Origin: Diploptera punctata
Lineage: Eukaryota; Arthropoda; Insecta; Blattodea; Blaberidae
Assembly: GCA_030220185.1 (NCBI GenBank)
Contig: JASPKZ010001233.1
Span: 806,001 to 870,000 of the forward strand
DNA length: 64,000 bases
Reading direction: 5' to 3'
In this document: in pieces, positions 44,396 through 54,044 of the stretch
Layout: each line of letters begins with the position of its first letter
How positions within the stretch are numbered: position 1 is the first letter of the stretch
The notes under the pieces: generated by a model
The model's input: only the letters and a program-made list of their open reading frames with translations
Databases searched by the model: none
What the model was told of the DNA's origin: nothing
Made by a program: the position numbers and the translations under genes

Positions 44396-44934
44396 TGAAG
44401 TTCTTTCAACAGTACTGTGACTTGACAAAATTAAATGCAAATTGATTCACAACTAATAAAAATATATTTCTGCAACGTGAAATAATTAATTTTGTTTAGC
44501 TCTACAATGAAAAAGTATTGGATGGTATAAACTTATTATTTATTCCCATATAATTTTTATTTATTTGCCCTTGCCCTTGCTTATTGATTAAGTTTGCCAT
44601 AATTTATTCTTATGTTGGATGAAGTTGTAATTTTTTATAAATATTACAGTACATGGTACAGTAATGTTCCATTTTATGGCCTTTTTGTAAAATCATAATG
44701 AACTGAAATAAGATGTACTGTCAAATGAATTAAAAATTGGAAGTTTTATCATGTATTGCAAGGGGAAACAAACAGAATAATTGATTAAGGAAATGTGCAA
44801 TTTTTTTTTATATTCAAACTGCAAAATCATTATTAAGAATCAATTGAATTGTGAATTCTTCTTACCTCATATATCTATGTTCCTTTAAACACAGAAAAAA
44901 AATCATTATTATTTATTTATGTGTAGGTGCTCAA
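44396..44934 (+). other. intron, no feature
   Basis: AT-rich, nothing recognised. Confidence 0.4.
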
Positions 44935-45003
44935 ACAACTTCAATTTTTAAAATTCATCGGAGAACATATTGTTTAAACAACTCACCTCATAGGATTCAT
45001 GCT

Positions 45004-45050
45004 TCCATGATATCGCGATTTCAAACATAGTCATGTTCATCGTCAGCCAT
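45004..45050 (-). ncRNA. hammerhead, left arm
   Basis: Minus strand: TATGG, CTGACGA, T, GAACAT/ATGTTT, GAAA, stem III ATCGCGAT, A, TCATG. Identical to the right arm. Confidence 0.68.
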
Positions 45051-45234
45051 ATCTCCGACTGACGAAATTCTTCGGCCGTCAACTATTCTATTGTCGCCAT
45101 CTTCAGTGCTGCCATCTATGGTTGAATATGGTTGAACTTCGAAATTTCGAAGTTCATAAATTCAACCATAGATGGCAGCACTGAAGATGGCGACAATAGA
45201 ATAGTTGACGGCCGAAGAATTTCGTCAGTCGGAG

Positions 45235-45281
45235 ATATGGCTGACGATGAACATGACTATGTTTGAAATCGCGATATCATG
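45235..45281 (+). ncRNA. hammerhead, right arm
   Basis: TATGG/TCATG stem I, CTGACGA at 45241-45247, T, stem II GAACAT/ATGTTT with loop GACT, GAAA, ATCGCGAT, A at the cleavage position. Confidence 0.68.
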
Positions 45282-45579
45282 GAAGCATGAATCCTATGAG
45301 GTGAGTTGTTTAAAAAATATGTTCTCCGATGAATTTTAATGATTATACCTCATAATGTTTACTTCCCAACATTAATTAAATACAACTTCAATTTGTTTGG
45401 AATTTTAATATCCAAGTGCTTTAAATTTACAAGATTGTCGTTTGCATACTTACATTTTTTTATGTCACCAGGTTGTCTTTTATGGCATTTCTGGCTTTCT
45501 CTCCTGGCATTGCTGAAATTGTAATCCATTTCTTAGGTTGGGGCACCTGGAAGGCGGAGTTACATTACCCCTATGATAT

Positions 45580-45912
45580 CCATCCAAAGTAATTCTGCCT
45601 GAGGGCAGGTCCTTCACTGCAAGCATAGCATTTCCATGCTATGCTTGTAGCTTTACTGGGGAATTGTAGGTGTGGTAGCTCCCCGTTGCTTTCCACACCG
45701 GTGAAGGATGATGATGATGATGATGACGACGAAGATGATGATGTTGATGATGATGATGATGATGACCATATGATTTCGGGGACCATTTGGGTCTTAAAGT
45801 TTTCCTGACATTTGTCTTACACGTGAGAAAAACTGCCCCGACCGGGGATCGAACCTGGGCCTGCTGCATGACAAGGCAGCACGCTACCTCGAGACCACAG
45901 CAGTGATGGGTG
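45580..45912 (-). repeat. tRNA-derived SINE, minus strand
   Basis: Complement of the family at 11172: box B ggttcgatccccggtcg, box A ggtagcgtgctg, body acaaatgtcaggaaaac. It carries an expanded GAT-type triplet run (45710-45765 on plus). Confidence 0.8.
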
Positions 45913-46051
45913 ATAAATGATAATGAAATGCCAGTAGAGTTTTTAATCTTAATTCCAGGTCATGGGCAACCACAGGAATAATTCCCTTTAAAGAAAATTC
46001 CTAATTCCTGTGGTATGACTGGGAATTGAACCTGGGATGACCACTTAATAG

Positions 46052-46117
46052 ATTATTATTATTATTATTTATTATTATTATTATTTATTATTATTATTTA
46101 TTATTATTATTATTATT
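46052..46117. repeat. (TTA)n microsatellite
   Basis: Imperfect ATT/TTA triplet run. Confidence 0.85.
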
Positions 46118-46196
46118 CATAAAGAGGAATTAGTTTGAAACTTAAATCAGCTCATTATTTTGGTTTTAAGACTTTAAATTTACTTTCTTATTTCAG

Positions 46197-46253
46197 ACAA
46201 AATGTGTAATGAAAGAATTATCAAAACTGGTATCCTTGTTAAAGTCTCGAGAA
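46197..46253 (+). CDS. msps: msps 57-nt exon, helix of the tail
   Basis: Acceptor cttatttcag ends at 46196; donor gtgatc at 46254 (weaker than the others). 19 codons, TKCVMKELSKLVSLLKSRE, phase 0 on both sides. The S-K-L-x-x-L-x-x-S-R-E pattern matches the short helix before the last segment of CKAP5. If the donor is not used, the frame runs on for 24 codons of mostly hydrophobic sequence to TGA at 46326-46328, followed at once by AATAAA (46331-46336), giving a possible alternative end. Confidence 0.72.
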
Positions 46254-46328
46254 GTGATCTATTTTATGGACGTGTGTGGAAGCATCCTGCTGTTTTACCT
46301 TCTTTCTAAATTTAAATCAAGCATTTGA

Positions 46329-46589
46329 ATAATAAATAGTTCTTGAAAACATTTTGAAAATTGCTTGTTTGTACTATTTCACATTACAGTAAAGAGAAAT
46401 ATTTACTGAACTTACTATTATCTCAATTTTTTCATTGTTATAGCTTTTTATTATGTAAGTGCAGGGTTAAAACGAATTTGGGAATTGTAATTCTTGGCAA
46501 TACATAAGAATTCCATTAATTTATATTTCCATTTCTTATTAATTTAAAAATAATTTTTAAAAAATTCTTGTAATTTCATGTCCCCATTT
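46329..46589 (+). other. intron (or alternative 3' UTR), no other feature
   Basis: AATAAA at 46331 could end a read-through transcript. Confidence 0.35.
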
Positions 46590-46890
46590 TGGGTGTTGAG
46601 TTTTGGACAAATCCTCCAGATATCTGTCATACCATATCTTCTCTTTGATCATTTCTATCCATTCAATTTCTCTTTCCTCATCATTCTCCTTAACTTGGTA
46701 TTCCCATCTATTTTTTTGGCCGACTTTTTTGGTATCTTCCCTCCTGTTCCTAATTTCAGTGATTTGTTTTACTATCCTTCCATATTCATTCTTTTAACAC
46801 GGCCATACTATCTTATCTACTCTCTTCCATTTCATCTTGTGTTTTATCCACCTTCCGAATTTTTCTTTTACCTTAGTGTTCTATCCTATC
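46590..46890 (-). mobile_element. LINE 3' end relic
   Basis: The minus strand reads like a decayed LINE C-terminus and 3' UTR: tatggccgtgttaaaagaat, ggaaggatagtaaaacaaat, gtcggccaaaaaaatagatg. The open plus-strand frame here (Phe/Leu/Tyr-rich) is its shadow. Confidence 0.45.
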
Positions 46891-47194
46891 TCTTCTTGAA
46901 AAAAAAATTAACTAAAATCATTTTTCATGGATTTTAAATAGTCAGTCTTCGTTTATCTATATGTATGCCACTTAAGAGTTAACAGGTTTTATCCCTGTTA
47001 CATTAATAGATATTTTTTGATAAGATAAGTTTAAGGGCACAGCTTCTTTCAGAAAACAATTGTTTTCATATCAGAGAAAAGTTAAAAAAAATGCTGCTGA
47101 TATCAAAATATGTAAATCTCAATAGGTAAGAGCTGAAGGTCTAGGCCTTGATTCTCAGTTCTGGCATACATTTTTCTTTATTAATAAAGTTAAA
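46891..47194 (+). other. intron; tRNA-like flank scrap near 47130-47175
   Basis: gatcttgattctc-type box-B remains and catttttctttattaat flank only. Confidence 0.35.
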
Positions 47195-48696
47195 ATGAGC
47201 CGTACATCATCTCACCTCACATGCTACGTGTTCTTCACAGCACAGGACTGAAGTATCTTAAGCCATATTTTTGACTGTTGAATTTTTGCCTTCACTGTCA
47301 TCTTGTAAACTGCCATCTAGCATTGATTTGATGAACTTCGAGGTTAAATCTTCTGAATGTGTATCTTTTCCCAAGCTGTTAATTCCAATCATTTCAAAAG
47401 TTTAGTTTCTTTCTCAATTTTATGATTATCTAGCAAACTTTGAGCTGCAATTGCTGATTTCTCAATTTCACCACTTTTCCTATACAGGATTCCCATAAAT
47501 GCTCTTTCGGGTTTTGAATACGTGTAACTTGCATTTAAATAAACTTACAAACATGAAACTAGTACTAATGGAAAGAGAAGCTCAAAAAGTTTTGGTTACA
47601 GTACCTTACAGATGTTCAATGTGAGCTCCATTGGTAACACGACACATCATGCCTGTAGTCCATTTCCACCCAGGAACATTATAGCATATCATGGTCAACT
47701 GTTTCGATGGCTGCTGTGATGTTGTGCTCTCTTAGATCAAGGATGGTCTGTGGAAGTGGTGGCTTGTACACAAGATCTTTGACATAACCCCACAAAAAGA
47801 AGTCAAGGGATGTGAGGTCTGGTGAACGTGGAGACCAAGGAATAAGTTCTTCATCATCATTATCAACACGGCCAATCCATCGGTTCGGCTGGTGTTGAGC
47901 TCCAATCTGACTTCATTATGAAAATGAGGGGGTGCGCCGTCCTGTTGAAAGATCACGTTGGGCATTTCTGTTCCAGCTGAGACTGGAGCCATTGTTGTAG
48001 CATATCCAGCTACTCACATCCTCCAATGTTTTCTCTACAAAGAACGGGCCATACACTTTCTGTAGACTTAAAGCGCAGAATAAAATTCATTTTAGGAGAG
48101 TCGTGGACATGCTGCATGTAGGTATATATCCAGCCCCCAGATTTAACGTTATGTTTGTTCACTTTACCTGAAAGAAGGAAGGTGCACTCATCACTAAACA
48201 CTATGGATTAGAAAAACCCATCAGTTTCCACGAGAGTCTGCATATTCTCACAGAAAGTACGACGCACCATTTTATCTTCTTCCTTTAAGTATGCAGCATC
48301 TTCAATCGGTATGGATGAAATTTCAAACATTTATGCAGAACTTTCCATATGGTGTATTTAGGGATCTGCAGCTCCCTACTAGCTGCAATGGTTGATTTTT
48401 AGGACTACGTGTAAAAGATTCACAAATCCGGTCTACAATTGCCTCACTTACAGCCAGGCATCGAGAAGATTTCCTCCTACAGATGCACCCTCTTGTCGTA
48501 AAATCAGAATACCACTTACAAATTGAAGGACCACTGGGTGGATCTTCACCAAATCTTGTTCAAAAATGTCGTTGAACAACAATTACAGATTGATGAACAT
48601 GATAATCGAGAACATAGAACGCTCGCCTATCCTCTTTACCAGCCATTTTTCATTTTCAACAATACACAATGTTGTATGTAATTATACATCATTGTT

Positions 48697-48975
48697 AATT
48701 AAATAATTAAATTAATGTTTTTATTACCTCACCTCATATCCTTTTTCTTCTATACTGCAGTTTTCGGAGCTTATCTCCATCGTCAGTAGCCTCTGGTCGA
48801 CCGGTGTTATGTCGTTTCTTGGCGGACATAACACCGGTCGACCAGAGGCTACTGACGATGGAGATAAGCTCCGAAACTGCAGTATAGAAGAAAAAGGATA
48901 TGAGGTGAGGTAATAAAAACATTAATTTAATTATTAAATTAAACCTCATAGTGTTCTTTCCCTGTGAAAGTTAAA
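48697..48975. mobile_element. 279-bp hammerhead snap-back, TSD tatacatcattgtt
   Basis: 14-bp duplication at 48683-48696 and 48976-48989. Arms of about 100 bp, almost perfect, meet at ttcttggcgg. Order: inverted terminal motif, hammerhead, centre, hammerhead, ggatatgaggtgaggtaata, tail aacctcatagtgttctttcc. It has the minimum parts of a mobile PLE derivative: hammerhead, terminal motif, 3' tail. Confidence 0.9.
48849..48887 (+). ncRNA. hammerhead, right arm
   Basis: Stem I CTA/TAG, CTGACGA (48852-48858), T, stem II GGAG/CTCC with loop ATAAG, GAAA, stem III ACTGCAGT, A (48884). The left arm mirrors it but has an extra A after GAAA. Confidence 0.68.
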
Positions 48976-49124
48976 TATACATCATTGTTGCCAACTGTGG
49001 TACTATAATCAAAACTTTTTAGTTTCTCTTTCCATTAGTACTAGTTTCATGTTTGTAAGTTTATTTAAACGCAAGTTCCATGTGTTCGAAACCCGAAAGA
49101 GCATTTGTGTGAACTCTGTATATA

Positions 49125-49311
49125 TGGTAAAATCAAATGTTTCTTACCCTCTCCTCATACAAAACTTCTAAGAATATTACTGAAGATGAGACCGTTATGG
49201 TCTCGAAATCGCGATCTAATACATAGAGTTTTGTATGAGGAGAAGTAAGGAACATTTGATTATACCATAAATTAAACCTCATAGTGATTAATTCCGGTAA
49301 AAGTTAAACCC
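49125..49311 (+). mobile_element. 187-bp hammerhead hairpin, TSD ctgtatata
   Basis: 9-bp duplication at 49116-49124 and 49312-49320, so it landed exactly at the end of the Tc/mariner TIR. It consists of one hammerhead whose stem I is extended, the flanking terminal motif on both sides, and the tail aacctcatagtgattaattc. Confidence 0.82.
49153..49240 (+). ncRNA. hammerhead ribozyme, best example in the window
   Basis: Outer stem I CCTCATACAAAACT (49153-49166) pairs with AGTTTTGTATGAGG (49227-49240), 14 bp. Inner stem I TATTA (49175-49179) pairs with TAATA (49217-49221). Core CTGAAGA 49180-49186, extra T 49187, stem II GAGACC/GGTCTC (49188-49193, 49199-49204), GAA 49205-49207, stem III ATCGCGAT 49208-49215, C 49216 at the predicted cleavage position. 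The ends lie in stem I, so it is type I, as is known for PLEs. Confidence 0.78.
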
Positions 49312-49699
49312 CTGTATATACTTTATTGCAGTGTTTGCAACTAATTTGATAAATTCCAGATTTTACTATCTGGGATGTTAACTTTTTTATTAGTTATAGA
49401 AAATTACTTAGGCTAAATTTATTTAACGGTGCTAATGTGATATTGAATTTCTTGAATATTTTTTTTTAATTTGTTGTGTGTTTCAGGATGGTAAGTAATT
49501 TTCTTGAATTGTTTTCCTTTCTTGGAATCAGATTGTAGGGTGATGTATTCATTTAATATTTTTTGTGTCTGAATTTCTTTAATTTATATATTATCTCTTT
49601 TACAAAGCCATTTTAACTAGCTATGTTTAAAATGTGATAGTATTCTTTCTTAAAATCCTCTTTCATTTCCACTAAATGATCTTTATAGGAAATTAGATG

Positions 49700-49905
49700 T
49701 TGTAATAAGAACAGTTAAGTCTCGTAGACTGCATTGGGCAGGATATGTGGCATGGATGAGGAATGGAAGAAGGGCATGGAAGCTTCTTATAGGAAATCCA
49801 GAGGAAAAATACCCAGTTCATAGACCAAGAATGAGGTGGGAGAATAACATTAATCATGATTTGAGGGAAGAAGATTATACAATGGATGATTCGATAGTGT
49901 TAGTT
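49700..49905 (+). mobile_element. RTE LINE C-terminal fragment
   Basis: aagaacagttaagtctcgta to gggaagaagattatacaatg: the last 65 codons of the RTE LINE (PRMRWENNINHDLREEDYT), diverged. Confidence 0.8.
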
Positions 49906-49924
49906 ATTTGGGTAAAATGTTTTT

Positions 49925-50165
49925 ATATTTCACGTCAAAAGTTTTGTGTTTTCACGATACCAGTTTTAAAGGCCATTTGTCTTCATCTTCAGTCAAACTT
50001 CAACTGTTGAAATTTTGCTGTTATCACAATCTTCCAAACTGCCATCTGATGCCGATTTTATGAACTTTGAGATTAAAAGTTTGACTGAAGATGAAAGCAA
50101 ATGAGCTTTTAAACCGATATCATGAAAGCATGGAACTTTATGAGGTGAGATGTAAAAGCATTTTA
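49925..50165. mobile_element. PLE snap-back relic
   Basis: Inverted outer parts (tcacgtcaaaagttttgtg against aactttatgaggtgagatg; cttcatcttcagtcaaac against tttgactgaagatgaaagc). The centre holds an endonuclease 3' scrap. Hammerhead stem III reads accgatat, decayed. Confidence 0.65.
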
Positions 50166-50254
50166 TTCAACTCATCTATAAATTGAATATTATTCTGGTT
50201 AATAATCTAAAAATTAATAATATTAATTTTATAATAAATAAATTAATGAGTCAT

Positions 50255-50375
50255 TTTAACATCTTACCTCATATTTCATGTAATGGCGGTTGAAAATGAA
50301 TGACAAGATCATTTGAAAACTATAGTTACCGTGTTTGAAAAACATGAAATATGAGGTAAGATGTTAAAATGACTC
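50255..50375. mobile_element. small PLE hairpin
   Basis: cattttaacatcttacctca and tgaggtaagatgttaaaatg form a perfect stem of over 25 bp around a 60-bp centre; the tail aacctcataatgtgtttccc follows. Confidence 0.65.
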
Positions 50376-50439
50376 ATTAATTTATTAATTAAGAACCTCA
50401 TAATGTGTTTCCCAATTTTAACTTTGAATATTAATTTAA

Positions 50440-51100
50440 TTTGAAAGTATACAAGTAAAGTGATCCCACTACAGGCCTTAAGAGGTCCTTGGGTTAATGG
50501 GAGGTTAAGGGTCCCATATTTCTAGACAATCATCATGAAATGTCAGCCAGGTTGTCAGCTCTTGTTGATAGCCACCTTTTGCCTCTAGAACAAGTGTCTG
50601 GTATTCATTTTCATTAGAGGCTGATGGTTTAGGCCAGTTTAAAAATACTGACCCACCGGGACAAAAACCCTCCTATCTTTCAACCCCCAATTTCAAATAC
50701 TGTAGTAATTTCATAAGAATGTAAGTATTGGAGACATACGTAAAAGAAACTCTTTCTCTTGAAATTCTAAAAGGAGACCTTATTCTTGATTTACAGCACC
50801 AATATTTTAATTAAATTATTATAATTTATATGTAGACGATGATACCATTTTATGTATGTGAAGATGAATCAGATAACAGTTTTGGTTTTTATAATATTCA
50901 TAGTTACGGAAATGATTTTTTAAATCATGTAGAACACTTCAATGTTAATAGTTATTCGTAGTTATGGAAATGATTTTTTAAAATTCTTACAGAATACTTC
51001 ATTGGTAATAATTTTTTTATCCCTTTATTTTCTGAATTTAAATTATTGAGAAGGAAAGATATTTCTAAATTTTTTACAAATTTTCATTGATCCTACTTGA
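50440..51100 (+). other. intron, no feature
   Basis: No element recognised. Confidence 0.4.
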
Positions 51101-51119
51101 TATATATTGAAGATGATTG

Positions 51120-51149
<30 letters not shown>

Positions 51150-51163
<14 letters not shown>

Positions 51164-51295
51164 GTATAATGCCCATTAGCTTGGATGTGTTCCATTTGCT
51201 TTCTTGCTTCCCAATAGAGTCCTGCCAGAGTTCTTGTAGGTGACATCTTCAGAGCCTCACAGCTAGCAAGATGATCTTTGTTCATGGTAGTGTGT
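51150..51295 (-). mobile_element. Jockey/R1-like LINE C-terminal fragment inside a TA repeat
   Basis: Same text as 8234-8370 (MNKDHLASCEALKMSPTRTL on minus). It is enclosed by TA dinucleotide runs at 51127-51160 and 51296-51316, so it is probably inserted in the microsatellite or has grown one from its tail. Confidence 0.75.
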
Positions 51296-51586
51296 GTATA
51301 TATATATATATATATGTTAATGCTCTAGCAGCCACAGTTTTTGTTTTATTTGGAAGTAAACTAGACTATAATTTTAATTAAAATATAATAGTTTATTAAA
51401 GTATTGGTCAAGTCCATTAACCAGTAAGATTGGTTTATTAGGAATGGGCATTAACCTGAAGCAATTTTTTTTTTCTTTTCATTAACCAATCTCATTGAAA
51501 TAAAATGAAGAATATATTCTCCAAAAATCAATGAAATTCTACCGTTAAAAGTGGGGTTTTATCTGAAAGCCAGTATAGTAAAAGCT

Positions 51587-51845
51587 TACTTATTTTAGGA
51601 ATTCTCACTATGAGGTATATTCATTAAGGTAGAATATTTTTATCACTCACCTCATATTGTTCTTCTTATTTGATTATAAACTAGTTTCGGAACATAGTTT
51701 CTGTTCCAACAATAGCTGACAGCTCTTCAAGACGACAGAACAACGGTCGTGACGATACTGAGGATGGAACAGAAACTATGTTCCGAAACTAGTTTATAAT
51801 CAAATAAGAACAATATGAGGTGAGTGATAAAAATATTCTACCTTA
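51587..51845. mobile_element. 259-bp PLE snap-back, TSD atagtaaaagct
   Basis: 12-bp duplication at 51575-51586 and 51846-51857. Arms of about 80-95 bp. The right arm has a full hammerhead; the left lacks the core. The right terminal motif is aatatgaggtgagtgataaa. Same subfamily as the PLE at 89-834. Confidence 0.86.
51755..51797 (+). ncRNA. hammerhead with ACTAGT stem III
   Basis: Stem I ATA/TAT, CTGAGGA (51758-51764), T, stem II GGAACA/TGTTCC, GAAA, ACTAGT, T at the cleavage position. Confidence 0.65.
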
Positions 51846-51857
51846 ATAGTAAAAGCT

Positions 51858-53160
51858 CCTTATTCATGGTTCCCTTATTCGTGGGTTAGATAATTGCGTC
51901 ATAGTTCCTGTCTTCATGACTAAAAATGTCTTTATTCGCGGATCTAGTCGGTAAATTAGAAGGATTAGTATTCTTTTTTAACGCATTGGCGACTTTTTTT
52001 ACTGCAGGTATGTGTCAAGGCTGCTTTTACAAAGAGTGATTCAAACCAAATGGACAAATTAATATCAAAGTAAAACTAATCTTATTGTCACTAAGCCTAA
52101 AGTTTGTTGTTAAAAGCTACCGGTTGAGATGTCCGTTGATAAATGCCACCTTTCCACAATCTGTGTTTTATTGCTTCAACTTGTCATATGTTGCAATAGT
52201 ATTTATTGAATAACATGTCTCTCTTCTGCTTTGTTGCCATTTTATAATGTCTAATAAAAGGAAAGAAAATTGGTTCCAAAGCAGAAAAAAAGTAGTGTTG
52301 CCACTTAAAGTAAAAATATAAATGCTTGATCATATATGCATTGGTGAGTCATTTGCATCTATATCATGCTATTTCAATGTTAACAAATCAACTGTACGAT
52401 TCATCACAAAATCCGAATACAAAATAAGGAATCCTATTGCTGAATTTACAGCTGAATATTAATCTCAGTTGAAGGACATTTTAAAAGCGGCAAAACAGGT
52501 AAAAATTACTAAGTTGTTTAAGCCCTTGCCTAAGCCTGACAATAATAATAATTATAATTAATAGAAATTGTTTAAAACCTCTCATGAAATTGATTTTATT
52601 TTGAAAATGTTTATTTTATTTTAGGACCTGGAACGTATCCCCTATATACCCATACAAAGTACCATTCCATATTCGCAGTTTCTGTGTTTGCGGTATATTT
52701 GTGGAACATATCCCCTGCGAATAAGAAGTTTTTACTGTATTTCAAATCACGTTTAGTGTCTGCCAAATTTGTTTTGTCACAATGAAACTAAATACATAGG
52801 ATTTAATTAACAAAAAAAGACATCATTATAGAAGACAGTCAGACTTAAGAGAGTAATTGGCAGGATTATTTGCAGCTAATAGACCCAAACTTACTACCAA
52901 AAAATGCTTTATTGTACAAACTTAAAGGATTTAGAAGCAGAGGAAGACCAAAACAGCAATGGGAGAAAAACCTGATATGTTCATAATGATGATGATAAAG
53001 AAAGACATCAGAATTTTAAACTTTACTGCTTAAAAGTAAATGTACAGTTCTCATTAAAAGTACTTTGAATAGAAGCCGTTGTTTGGCATTATTAATAGCG
53101 AGAACTATCTGCCTTCGGATGCAAGAAAATTGTATAAGTGGTAAGAAAATTTAGCAATTG
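51858..53160 (+). other. intron; LINE 3' relic at 52870-53000
   Basis: 52925-53000 reads LKGFRSRGRPKQQWEKNLIC, a LINE C-terminal Gly-Arg-Pro block with a gatgatgataaag tail. The rest shows no gene. Confidence 0.5.
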
Positions 53161-53167
53161 TATCGGG

Positions 53168-53250
53168 TCTTGAATGGTGTAATGGATTGCATGCTGATGT
53201 ACAGAGTCAGGTCCAGGGTTCGATTCCGGTTCAAGGATTAATTTTTCTTT
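53168..53250 (+). repeat. tRNA-like unit, anticodon loop GTACAGA
   Basis: The body 53168-53236 folds with acceptor TCTTGAA/TTCAAGG, box A tggtgtaatgga, anticodon arm CTGAT..GTCAG, box B ggttcgattcc, then attaatttttc. It stands alone. Confidence 0.65.
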
Positions 53251-54044
53251 TAAAAAAAGACATTCCATAACCAACAAATCAGGCCATTAATTTATTCTTC
53301 TTGGCTGAGGAATTCTCTTAGTTTATGGAGTTTCTGCATTATATTTTTTTACATTTTTATGTAGAGGGTTAGATAAACTGTAAAGTAATCCTCAATTTTC
53401 TTATCAGTTTTTCCTGTTGAACTGTTTTTCATTTTGCTTCTAGCATGTTAGTAAATTAATAAACAATGTCCAAGAACTATGGTAGTTCTGTTTAACTTAA
53501 AAAAAAACTGGAATACCATAATTAGGGCTTGGGGGTTTAGTCATAAATTTGTCAAGTGTGTGGCATAAAATGCTGTTTGAGTTAATAAAAAAACTTGCAC
53601 TGTTGTAAGTCATGTAGTTTTGGGTACTCTAAGCAAGTAAGAAACATGCCAAGTTAAAAAAAGGGCATGTTTATATAATTTACAATTAATGTGCAATTTA
53701 TTCTAAGATGCTATGTCTCATTTCACTAGGTTAGGCTGTCCTTCACCTTTGTTATAACTTGCACAATTGATTCCAAGTTAACCTCCTCCCTCATGTTTAC
53801 GAGATACAAGAATAACCAAGTCACCTCCAACCTACTGTAACTTTTTTTTTTCTAAATCTCTGGGCCCTACTCATAATAATAAATTATCATTGATCTGATA
53901 TTGTGTGTATACCATTACTCATTGGAATCATGTTTTGTTGATCTACTTAATTTTCCACTTTGCTTCGCAGTACAATCCTGTGAATGCCACTGCATAGTCC
54001 TTTACATTCACAACTTTTATCTTTACATATCTTATGTTTATATT
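53251..54044 (+). other. intron, no feature
   Basis: No gene or element recognised. Confidence 0.4.

Larger units (their letters stand above)
44948..45381. mobile_element. 434-bp PLE snap-back, TSD acaacttcaattt
   Basis: 13-bp duplication at 44935-44947 and 45382-45394. Near-perfect arms of about 195 bp around ttcgaaatttcgaa. Each arm holds an endonuclease 3' scrap, a hammerhead and the terminal cctatgaggtgagttg. The right end continues to the 3' tail acctcataatgtttacttcc. Confidence 0.87.
47485..49118 (-). mobile_element. Tc1/mariner-superfamily transposon with inserted snap-back
   Basis: TA at 47483-47484 and 49119-49120. Terminal inverted repeats of over 100 bp contain aatgctctttcgggttt and actagtactaatggaaagag. 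Transposase remains on minus: FSDECTFLLSGKVNKHN (first Asp) in 48201-48010; VIFQQDGAPPHFHNEVRLEL (second) near 47950; SPRSPDLTSLDFFLWG (third) near 47800, in a shifted frame. Frameshifts make it dead. Confidence 0.82.
47195..49690 (-). mobile_element. PLE endonuclease split by a transposon stack
   Basis: A minus-strand PLE. Its 3' part (47195-47482) has the terminal tctcacctcacatgc, the C-terminus and the AIAAQSLLDNHKIE block. Its 5' part resumes at 49321 (gcaactaatttgataaattc, the complement of the GIYQI region) and runs to about 49690. Between them sit the Tc/mariner element and two hammerhead snap-backs. Confidence 0.72.

Noticed and set aside
46578..46937. A membrane protein of 119 aa rich in Phe, Leu and Tyr
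   Set aside because: It is the opposite-strand shadow of a purine-rich LINE 3' end.
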